This document shows, in pieces, positions 20,852-26,165 of a stretch of 26,165 nt of DNA. The position numbers and the translations under genes were made by a program. How positions within the stretch are numbered: position 1 is the first letter of the stretch; every line of letters starts with the position of its first letter. Source of the DNA: an uncultured Oscillospiraceae bacterium (GTDB lineage Bacteria; Bacillota; Clostridia; Oscillospirales; Ruminococcaceae); contig CAJTSP010000018.1 in assembly GCA_910578965.1 (NCBI GenBank), forward strand, positions 2,493 through 28,657, given 5' to 3'. The notes under the pieces are model-generated. The model did no database searches. It was not told the origin of the DNA and saw only the letters and a list, made by a program, of their open reading frames with translations.

Positions 20852-20869
20852 ATAGGAGGCATTTCACAA
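20838..20869. promoter_or_regulatory. Dyad operator, candidate Mor-binding site
   Basis: TTGTGAA (20838-20844) and TTCACAA (20863-20869) form a perfect 7-bp inverted repeat with an 18-nt spacer. The centre is 37-38 nt upstream of the predicted start, similar to where Mor and C bind at Mu middle and late promoters (around -40). The interaction is inferred. Confidence 0.45.
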
Positions 20870-20883
20870 AAGCACTTCCAAAG

Positions 20884-21207
20884 CTAATCCCAAAGGCTCA
20901 TTTGGCCGGGGCCGGGCGCAATCCGAAGCTCCTTCAGTTTGTCCTTTACGATTTCGCGGATATACCGCTCAGTCAGCCCCCATTTCCGGGCAAGCTGGAT
21001 GCTGTTCCCGCCGTCAAACTCCCGCCGGATCATCTCGTCCCGGACCGGCAGCACCAGCTGCTCGGCTTTGGGGATGTACAGATTGCTGGTGCCGCCGTAA
21101 ACGTCCACCAGGCGGATAAAGCCCTCCATCCCGATCAACTCGGCCAGTTCCCGCGCGTTCCCATTCAGATCCTCCAGCCGCAAAGCCTCCAGCAGCTCGT
21201 TCCTCAT
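20884..21207 (-). CDS. mor: Mor-family transcription activator
   Basis: A 107-aa protein with the Mor domain pattern: N-terminal dimerisation part ARELAELIGMEGFIRLVDVYGGTSNLYIPKAEQLV, a linker, and a C-terminal helix-turn-helix (GGNSIQLARKWGLTERYIREIV, about 66-87). Mu Mor activates the middle promoter through RNA polymerase, binding a dyad overlapping the -35 region. Only one Mor/C type activator is seen here, so it may directly drive the late operon. Immediately downstream are a dyad, a TATGAT box with no -35 match and a terminator. The gene overlaps the gp16-like gene by 4 nt (ATGA) and is the last gene of the early/middle block. Family call strong. Confidence 0.9.
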   Translation of the reverse strand: MRNELLEALRLEDLNGNARELAELIGMEGFIRLVDVYGGTSNLYIPKAEQLVLPVRDEMIRREFDGGNSIQLARKWGLTERYIREIVKDKLKELRIAPGPGQMSLWD

Positions 21208-21737
21208 GGCCCTGCCACCTGCCGCTCACGCCGGCCGGCCGTACTGTGCAGATATTCCAACTCCTTGCGCGTGGCCATGCTTTTCAGCGCCTCGATCAGG
21301 GCGCTGCCCTGCTGCCAGGTCAAAAAGCGGAACGGCTGCTGTGGAAACGCTGTTACCCCAAATTTCTTTTCTACAAACCCGCACATCCGGTACCGCAGCG
21401 CCACACCATTCGGGGCCGGGTCAAACCGTTCGATCTCACTCATCAGGTACCAGGCATATTTTTGCTGCCTGGCGGTCATGCCCCCGGGCAATTCCTCGTA
21501 TTTGCGTTCTCGCTTGCGGGCCCTGGCCCGCGGCTCAAGCGATGCCGCACGCCGGGCAAGCTCCTGCTCCACCAGCTTGCCCTCCTCCGCGGTCAGGGCG
21601 GAAACGCCCTCCTTGCCGGTCAGCGCCGCCACCAGCGCGTGGAGGTCGTCCTCGTGGCCATGCCCCACGATCCCAAGCCTTGCCCCGATGGCATAGATCC
21701 GTTGCTTGGCCTTTTTGTCGATCTGCTGCTCGCCCAT
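21204..21737 (-). CDS. Phage gp16/GemA-like protein (DUF1018)
   Basis: A 177-aa protein with the gp16/GemA family pattern: KAKQRIYAIGARLGIVGHGHEDDLHALVAALTGKEGVSALT at the N-terminus, MTARQQKYAWYLMSEIE in the middle, and ALRYRMCGFVEKKFGVTAF....PFRFLTWQQGSALIEALKSM at the C-terminus. In Mu, GemA modulates host gene expression and DNA supercoiling/replication. In the wider DUF1018 family the precise role is unknown. It is located between gam and mor, exactly as in Mu-like phages. The start ATG 21737 follows AAGGGGGG. Confidence 0.88.
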   Translation of the reverse strand: MGEQQIDKKAKQRIYAIGARLGIVGHGHEDDLHALVAALTGKEGVSALTAEEGKLVEQELARRAASLEPRARARKRERKYEELPGGMTARQQKYAWYLMSEIERFDPAPNGVALRYRMCGFVEKKFGVTAFPQQPFRFLTWQQGSALIEALKSMATRKELEYLHSTAGRRERQVAGP

Positions 21738-21758
21738 GTGGGCAGCCCCCCCTTCAGC

Positions 21759-22253
21759 TTACACTTCGGGTTCCGGGTCGGTCACGTCATAGCTGAAGCC
21801 ATCCGTGGTTTTGACCCACGCATCAATCTTGTCCAAAAATTCGCCCGGCTGCTTTTGAAGCGCAGCCTTGTCCAGCTTTTTGCTCACCCGGATAAACTCG
21901 GTGCGCCCCATGGCCTCCAGCAGCGCAATGGTGTCCGCATCCGTGAGGTTGAGTTTCAGGCTGCTCGAAAGCCGGTACCCCACTGTGCCAAAGGTCAGCA
22001 CCCGGCTCTTGCCGGTCAGCTCCGAGCGGTGCGCATCCACAAAGTCCTTGATCTCCGCCTCCAGACGCTTAAGGCAGTTCTCAATCGGCTGGGCGTTATC
22101 CCGGCATTCCTTTTTCACAGCCTCCACCCGCCGCGCCTGCTCGACGTTCAGTTCGGTCAGCGCGTGCTTGCACTCCCGGATGTCCTGCAGGGCGTCGTCC
22201 ACCGCCTGCCAGCTCTTCAGCGCCGGTTCTGTCACTACTCGTTTGCGTCCCAT
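21759..22253 (-). CDS. gam: Mu Gam-like host-nuclease inhibitor / DNA-end protein
   Basis: A 164-aa protein beginning MGRKRVVTEPALKSWQAVDD. The helical N-terminal region has a coiled-coil character (ALQDIRECKHALTELNVEQARRVEAVKKECRDNAQP). The later FVDAHRSELTGKSRVLTFGTVGYRLSSSLKL and EAMGRTEFIRVSKKLDKAALQ match the Mu Gam family, which is related to Ku and binds double-stranded DNA ends to protect them from host exonuclease. It is the usual companion of MuB and gp16. I chose ATG 22253; upstream codons read MRFTMETFPT... and overlap the MuB end, and the ribosome binding site (AGAAAGGA, 12 nt) is only fair. Confidence 0.88.
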   Translation of the reverse strand: MGRKRVVTEPALKSWQAVDDALQDIRECKHALTELNVEQARRVEAVKKECRDNAQPIENCLKRLEAEIKDFVDAHRSELTGKSRVLTFGTVGYRLSSSLKLNLTDADTIALLEAMGRTEFIRVSKKLDKAALQKQPGEFLDKIDAWVKTTDGFSYDVTDPEPEV

Positions 22254-22272
22254 ACTTAAGTACCGTCCTTTC

Positions 22273-23244
22273 TCAGATTCGTCCCACCGATGTCCCTGAC
22301 GCCGCAGCCCGCAGGCCGTTGTAGGAAATGTCTCCATTGTAAATCGCATTTTCTACGGCGCTCTTTGCCGCCCGGATACTGTGCTGGCTGCGGCAGATGC
22401 TGGCGATCAGGCGCAGCTCCTCCCGTTTATCCTCCCCGGCAAACATTGGGAACAGCAGCCTGATGTCCTCCATCGTCAGCTTGGCGGTGCTGTAACTGTG
22501 CTGCAAGGCAATGCGGGTGTAGGTCTGGCTGGTGACCTTGCCCCTTTTTACCCGCTCGTACAGCTCGCTGTTGCCGATCAACACCACACCGTTGCCCGCC
22601 GTCCCGCTGATCTTGTCCTCGTCCGGCAGGATGCGCAGCTCATCCAGTGATGCACGTTTGAGCAGCTGGGCTTCGTCCACAATAACGACCTTGTTCGTAC
22701 CCCGCAGCTGCCGCCGGATGTTCATCCACATCTGGCTACTGCCGCCCGATAGGGGCAGGCCCAGCTCTTCGCAAAGCAGCGCCCCTACGCCGGCCAGACC
22801 GGCAGTGCTTGGGTGCAGGCTGATGTACACTGTACTGGATGGGTTGTTCCGGCGGTATTGCGTGGCCGCTTCTGTCTTGCCGGCCCCGGCATCCCCGTGC
22901 AGCATGACCAGCGCCCGGTTGATCTGTGCGTAGCGGATATGCTGGTAGACGTTTTCGCTGATCGTGGTCGGCTTGTACGATTCATCCAGCTGGTAGGTGG
23001 CCGCCTGCTTCCTGGATGCGTCCGCCTCGGCCTCCTGCCGCAAAAATTCCCGGAGGTTGTTCTCGAACTTTTCAACATCGCCCGGATACTTGCGGTTCAG
23101 ATACTGGCTTGTGGTCGTGTCCGAATAGCCGATCTTTTTTGCAACCGCGCTTTGCGCAATGCCTGTGCGCTTTATGTATTCGCGCAGCTGCTCCGTCAGG
23201 GCCTCATCGTACACCTTTTCCGGCTTAGTATTCGTCATACTCAT
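22273..23244 (-). CDS. MuB-like AAA+ ATPase, transposition target selection
   Basis: A 323-aa protein. N-terminal residues about 25-55 carry a Cro-like helix-turn-helix (GIAQSAVAKKIGYSDTTTSQYLN). The AAA+ core has Walker A HGDAGAGKTEAA (117-124 for GDAGAGKT), Walker B KVVIVDEAQLL (Asp190/Glu191), a sensor-type GNGVVLIGNSELYERV and an arginine-rich end. MuB filaments bind DNA with ATP and direct MuA to target sites away from the phage end (target immunity). The start at ATG 23244 is preferred because GGAGG lies 8 nt upstream; ATG 23247 and 23259 are alternatives. It overlaps the MuA stop by 20 nt, so the pair is translated together. Confidence 0.92.
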   Translation of the reverse strand: MSMTNTKPEKVYDEALTEQLREYIKRTGIAQSAVAKKIGYSDTTTSQYLNRKYPGDVEKFENNLREFLRQEAEADASRKQAATYQLDESYKPTTISENVYQHIRYAQINRALVMLHGDAGAGKTEAATQYRRNNPSSTVYISLHPSTAGLAGVGALLCEELGLPLSGGSSQMWMNIRRQLRGTNKVVIVDEAQLLKRASLDELRILPDEDKISGTAGNGVVLIGNSELYERVKRGKVTSQTYTRIALQHSYSTAKLTMEDIRLLFPMFAGEDKREELRLIASICRSQHSIRAAKSAVENAIYNGDISYNGLRAAASGTSVGRI

Positions 23245-25231
23245 CATCGCATCCTCCATTCAGCGTGTTCCGGTTCATACGGAAAATATCCATTTCACCC
23301 ACGGCCACCGGCAGCGGCTCGTCAGGCGGCTGTACCAATTCGATCCTCCGGGGCTTCTTTTGCGCCACAGGCCCGGCAAGGTTTTCCTCGGCAAATTCGG
23401 TCAGCAGGGCCAGCGCCTCCTCCGGGCTTGCGTCCGGCAGGAAGGTCTGTGCCGTCTCCAGCACCACCCGCTGAAACCTTGCCTTGGCCTGCTGCTGCCG
23501 CGCGATCTCCTCCTGCGTGGCCCCATACATCGCGTCCATACCGTCCCGGGGAGCCTCCAGCATAAACGCGCCCTGCTCGTTGTACACCCGCACCTTCGAC
23601 AGATCGTCCGGGTCGTACCGCACATACACCTTTTCGCCAAAGTGCAGCGCATGCAGCTCCTCGGCATTGAACCAGAGCTTTTTGCCCCGGATGTTCAGTG
23701 CCACGCCATCCCGCGTTACCGTCTTGAGCTTCGAGGTGCGCAGTAGCATCAGGCGCAGCACGTCCTCATCCACCCTGCGCAGGTGGGTCAGGTGCTCGTT
23801 GTACACGTCAATGCGCCGCTTGCCCTTGTCCTCCGGCACCGAACCATAGTATGGCTGATAGTTCAGGTAGCCGCCGATCAGCAGGTCCACCTTCTGGCGG
23901 AACTCCTCATCCGTGGGGATCTTCCCGCGCTTCAGGTTCTTTTTCAGCGCCTCCGGCTTTTCGTCCGGGCCGCCGCCGGTATAGGTCGGAAACAGCTTCA
24001 TAATGGATTCCTTTACATCCAAAAAGCTGCGCTCCACCAGCTTGGCCCGCGAGTTCTGCACAATGGCGTTTGTCATCCGCAGGCCCATGTAATCCACGAT
24101 GGTTTTAGGAGCAAAGGGCACGCTGCCGTCCGCCAGCACCCTTTTGGCCCGGTGGCCCCGCCCGCCAAAATCAAAGGTCAGGTACTCGCGGCCATTGTCG
24201 GTGTACAGGTTGTTGTTCGGCATCCCATACTCAAGGCAGCCATTGCGCAGCGCATAGATGGTATTCTGGCTTTTGTTGCTGTCAAAAAAGATGTGCCAGC
24301 CCACAAATATCCCACTGCGCACGTCCACCCAAGCCGTAAGGCTCGGCCGGTGGGTCTTGCCGTCCGGCCCCATCGTCATAACATCGCAGGTGTAGGTGTC
24401 GCCCACCCACCAGTCGTTGCTGTCGATGCTCTCATACTCGCGCCGGGTATACACGCTTACCTCGTTGTAGTAGGCGCGCATTCCCTTGCGCTTGATCACC
24501 CGCACCGCCAGCGGGATGCTCATGGCCGCGCGGTAGAAGGTGCTGTAAGCAGGGAAGGGCAGCGCGTCCGGCGCGTGCTTCTTTGCCCAGCGTTCGGTGT
24601 ACTCGATGCACTGGGTGATCGCGTAGGCCCGGCCATTCTTGCCGTCCTCTAAATAGTAATAATTGAATATTTCCCGCACGTCCGCCCGCAGCTCGCTCCG
24701 GCCCCTGCGCGCCTTGCCCCGCTGCTCGATCACATGGTCAAGGTCGTCCGCGTCCAGCGCCCGCTTTTTGCGGTAGAGGGTCGGCACGCTCAAGGCAAGC
24801 TCCGGGTGTTCCACCTTCATATGCTGCACAAACCTGCCATCCAGTACTCCCAGCGGCTGGCCCGGCTGGCTGCGGTAGTCCTCCCATTGGGCGACCATCT
24901 CGCGCCAGAACCGGATCTCCGCCCGCTCGGCCTCGGTGTAGCTGTCCAGCGGCTTGCGGCTGGGGGATGGAGCGGGCTTGTCCGTTTTGGCTGCTGTCGG
25001 CCCCGGCTCGGCCAGGGCAGCGCTCTCGGCCGCCTGCAGCCCGCGCTGCTCGTAGTATTTGACCTGCGCTTCATGCGGCAGGGCCGACAGCGGGATCGCG
25101 TATTCGGGGCGGTTGCGGCTGTTTGTGACTTTCGCCGCAGGCATGCGCCCACGCACAATCTGACGTCGTATAGTTTCCTTGTGACAGCCCATGAGGTGTG
25201 CTGCCTGCTCCGGGGTTAAAGTAATATTCAA
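23225..25231 (-). CDS. Mu-type DDE transposase (MuA)
   Basis: A 668-aa transposase. It begins with a MerR-like winged DNA-binding domain (NITLTPEQAAHLMGCHKETIRRQIVRGRMPA). DNA-binding helical domains follow, then the catalytic core with WWVGDTYTCDVM (Asp278), LYTDNGREYL (Asp345) and AKLVERSFLDVKE (Glu400). The C-terminal Mu-type barrel is FNAEELHALHFGEKVYVRYDPDD...VRVYNEQGAFM. It nicks the phage ends and joins them to target DNA, and must drive both integration and replicative transposition; no integrase exists in the window. I start it at TTG 25231, preceded by AAAGGCAGGTGA. The in-frame ATG at 25258 lies in a 67-nt repeat that also occurs elsewhere, so it is unlikely to be the gene start. 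Confidence 0.95.
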   Translation of the reverse strand: MNITLTPEQAAHLMGCHKETIRRQIVRGRMPAAKVTNSRNRPEYAIPLSALPHEAQVKYYEQRGLQAAESAALAEPGPTAAKTDKPAPSPSRKPLDSYTEAERAEIRFWREMVAQWEDYRSQPGQPLGVLDGRFVQHMKVEHPELALSVPTLYRKKRALDADDLDHVIEQRGKARRGRSELRADVREIFNYYYLEDGKNGRAYAITQCIEYTERWAKKHAPDALPFPAYSTFYRAAMSIPLAVRVIKRKGMRAYYNEVSVYTRREYESIDSNDWWVGDTYTCDVMTMGPDGKTHRPSLTAWVDVRSGIFVGWHIFFDSNKSQNTIYALRNGCLEYGMPNNNLYTDNGREYLTFDFGGRGHRAKRVLADGSVPFAPKTIVDYMGLRMTNAIVQNSRAKLVERSFLDVKESIMKLFPTYTGGGPDEKPEALKKNLKRGKIPTDEEFRQKVDLLIGGYLNYQPYYGSVPEDKGKRRIDVYNEHLTHLRRVDEDVLRLMLLRTSKLKTVTRDGVALNIRGKKLWFNAEELHALHFGEKVYVRYDPDDLSKVRVYNEQGAFMLEAPRDGMDAMYGATQEEIARQQQAKARFQRVVLETAQTFLPDASPEEALALLTEFAEENLAGPVAQKKPRRIELVQPPDEPLPVAVGEMDIFRMNRNTLNGGCDDEYDEY

Positions 25232-25247
25232 AAATATCACCTGCCTT

Positions 25248-25314
25248 TGACCTGCCATCTTCAGGCGCGGGGTGGTCAGCCCCCGCACGACAGCCCCGCA
25301 GGGCTGTTTCGGCT
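25248..25314. repeat. 67-nt two-hairpin intergenic repeat, copy 1
   Basis: Identical at 64 of 67 positions to 25890-25956 (three transitions). On the minus strand it begins at the last base of the DUF551 stop codon. It forms ACAGCCC-TGCG-GGGCTGT and GTGCGGGG-GCTGACCA-CCCCGCGC hairpins, then ends in CTGAAGATGGCAGGTCA just before the MuA ribosome binding site. A stem T/C difference from copy 2 keeps a G-U pair. It has no U-tract, so it is not a standard terminator. Confidence 0.9.
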
Positions 25315-25691
25315 TATATCCACTCCGGCGGCTGCGGAATGTGCGCCCAGCAGCGCACCGTGATCCCCTCGGCCTCCGGGTATTCCTCCAGCATCCAGCC
25401 GTCGCCCGGCGAGTAGACGGCCAACTGCTGGCTGTTTACCAGCGGGGTAAACTCATCCGCCCAGCCGTTGGCGATCACCAGCACCAGCTCGCAGGGGTCG
25501 GCCGGCAGGGCGTCCGTGCAGCGGATCCACTCGCCGGTTTGCTGCCGCAGTGCTTCCACCGCCTGCCGGATCACGGCGCAGCCGTGGACAGAGCAGTTAT
25601 GCTCATGGCCGCAGCCCAGGCAAAGAATTTTATCAAGACGCCCCTTGGTCTCCAGCCATTGCAGGGATTTAATAAGCTCTGCTCGTTCCAT
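25314..25691 (-). CDS. DUF551-containing small protein
   Basis: A 125-aa protein. The N-terminal part has a Cys/His-rich segment (LCLGCGHEHNCSVHGC) that may bind zinc. Residues about 54-125 match the DUF551 pattern, with EWIRCTDALPADPCELVLVIANGW, a YSPGDGWMLEEY segment and the typical C-terminal VRCWAHIPQPPE. DUF551 proteins are common in phage early regions; their function is unknown, and they are not needed for transposition in any way I know. The start ATG 25691 follows AGGAGGG and overlaps the preceding gene by 23 nt. Its stop is fused to the first repeat copy. Confidence 0.82.
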   Translation of the reverse strand: MERAELIKSLQWLETKGRLDKILCLGCGHEHNCSVHGCAVIRQAVEALRQQTGEWIRCTDALPADPCELVLVIANGWADEFTPLVNSQQLAVYSPGDGWMLEEYPEAEGITVRCWAHIPQPPEWI

Positions 25692-25875
25692 CTTCTATGT
25701 AACCCTCCTCTAAAGCCTTCTTAATTGCCCGGTTTTCGGGGTTTACGCCGCGATAAAAACGCATCTCGCTGGTGGGGTCGATCCGCCACTCGGCGGTCCA
25801 GACCGTCCAGCCAACGGCGTCGATCAGGGTGGCATAGCGCGGGCCAAGCTGTGCCTGGATGCAGTGGATGATCAC
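25669..25875 (-). CDS. Small hypothetical protein of early region
   Basis: A 68-aa protein reading MIIHCIQAQLGPRYATLIDA, VGWTVWTAEWRIDPTSEMRFYRG and ending in NRAIKKALEEGYIEDGTSRAY. It has a Trp-rich middle and a charged C-terminal helix. I recognise no family. The start is GTG 25875, preceded by AAAGGG at good spacing and located just after the second copy of the 67-nt repeat. The gene end overlaps the DUF551 gene by 23 nt, so they are probably translated together. A small early accessory protein, such as a host-takeover or regulatory factor, fits the location, but no function can be assigned from the sequence. Confidence 0.65.
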   Translation of the reverse strand: MIIHCIQAQLGPRYATLIDAVGWTVWTAEWRIDPTSEMRFYRGVNPENRAIKKALEEGYIEDGTSRAY

Positions 25876-25889
25876 GCCTATACCCTTTC

Positions 25890-25956
25890 TGACCTGCCAT
25901 CTTCAGGCGCGGGGCGGTCGGCCCCCGCGCGACAGCCCCGCAGGGCTGTTTCGGCT
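25890..25956. repeat. 67-nt two-hairpin intergenic repeat, copy 2
   Basis: Second copy of the element at 25248-25314, in the same orientation, lying two bases after the stop codon of the Cys-rich gene and before the ribosome binding site of the next. Here the second hairpin has a full 8-bp stem, GCGCGGGG/CCCCGCGC. The copies are 642 nt apart. Further copies may exist beyond the right edge. Confidence 0.9.
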
Positions 25957-25958
25957 GT

Positions 25959-26153
25959 TTATTCCTCGGGATCAAGCTGTTCGGTATCCTCCTGCCGTGT
26001 CCAAGTCACCTCGGTATGGCCACAGCGGGTGCAGCGCAGGACACGAACGGTCACATTTTTGTACCGCTCCACCTCCCGGTAGCGGCAAGGGTCCAGCTCA
26101 TTCACCCCATCCGGCCGGATGACCACCCCGGCCGGAAAGCTGCACTTGTGCAA
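25959..26153 (-). CDS. Small Cys-rich protein, possible zinc ribbon
   Basis: A 64-aa protein: MHKCSFPAGVVIRPDGVNEL, then DPCRYREVERYKNVTVRVLRCTRCGHTEVTW and an acidic tail (QEDTEQLDPEE). Cysteines at 4, 23, 41 and 44, with the last two as CTRCG before a beta hairpin-like HTEVTW, resemble a small zinc ribbon. Alternatively it is an unrelated small protein with chance cysteines. The start is TTG 26153, with GAGGTGAT as ribosome binding site close upstream; the window ends 12 nt further on, so an upstream start cannot be excluded. It is the most upstream gene visible in the early operon. Function unknown; zinc binding is inferred from cysteine spacing only. Confidence 0.6.
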   Translation of the reverse strand: MHKCSFPAGVVIRPDGVNELDPCRYREVERYKNVTVRVLRCTRCGHTEVTWTRQEDTEQLDPEE

Positions 26154-26165
26154 GCCATCACCTCG

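Noticed and set aside
25229..25288. Upstream MuA starts (GTG 25288, ATG 25258)
   Set aside because: Both lie in the 67-nt repeat, which also occurs at 25890-25956 in front of an unrelated gene, and lack a ribosome binding site. TTG 25231 has one and begins the family-typical NITLTPEQAA.
25721..25975. 84-codon minus-strand frame crossing the second 67-nt repeat
   Set aside because: It reads Arg/Pro-rich, begins inside the repeat and overlaps the better supported gene at 25669-25875, which has a good ribosome binding site.
1..26165. tRNA, rRNA and CRISPR arrays
   Set aside because: No cloverleaf-like sequence or regularly spaced short repeat with unique spacers was seen; the repeats found are two-copy elements or within coding DNA.

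Overview
The window is most of a transposable (Mu-like) temperate siphophage, almost certainly a prophage of a GC-rich gut-type Firmicute (Clostridia, Oscillospiraceae/Faecalibacterium-like). The grounds are strong AGGAGG-type ribosome binding sites, structural protein families typical of Firmicutes siphophages (Gp15, GP20 scaffold, the Minor_capsid families, ReqiPepy6 gp37-like, XkdX, GH25 lysin, r1t-like holin) and a Mu-type replication module. Host assignment is an inference. Every supported gene is on the minus strand, so the phage map reads from the right edge (early) to the left edge (lysis).

Early/middle block (26153 to 20884): three small accessory genes (Cys-rich protein, small hypothetical, DUF551 protein), DDE transposase MuA, AAA+ target-selection ATPase MuB, Gam-like DNA-end protein, gp16/GemA-like protein and a Mor-like transcription activator. 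Both intergenic gaps upstream of muA carry copies of a 67-nt two-hairpin repeat. The repressor/ner region and the phage left end should lie beyond the right edge.

Switch (20796-20869): just downstream of mor there is an intrinsic terminator, a TATGAT -10 box that is part of that terminator's 5' arm, and a 7-bp dyad centred near -38. The arrangement suggests a Mor-activated late promoter whose own transcripts cannot form the terminator that stops early transcripts.

Late block (20774 to 1): a membrane/coiled-coil protein, a winged-helix protein, a Mu gp27-like small terminase (DUF3486), a NusG/LoaP-like antiterminator, two small proteins and the large terminase. Then come the portal, a MuF-type head protein with a fused low-GC JAMM-like domain and a small downstream gene, tandem terminators, scaffold, major capsid protein, four connector/tail-completion proteins, tail tube, a terminator-like hairpin, tail chaperone, Gp15, tape measure, Dit, Gp37-like tail protein and a baseplate/receptor-binding protein. 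The block ends with a poly-G interrupted small reading frame, two paralogous short fibre-like proteins flanking two small proteins (one XkdX-like), a GH25 endolysin and a partial holin.

The main points of interest are the promoter-in-terminator switch, the capsid-associated JAMM-domain cargo cassette, the phage NusG paralogue in an operon with internal terminators, the repeated hairpin element in the early operon, the duplicated fibre genes, and two candidate -1 frameshift sites. No tRNA, CRISPR array, integrase or reverse transcriptase is visible. Product calls rest on reading sequence motifs and gene order; no database search was run.
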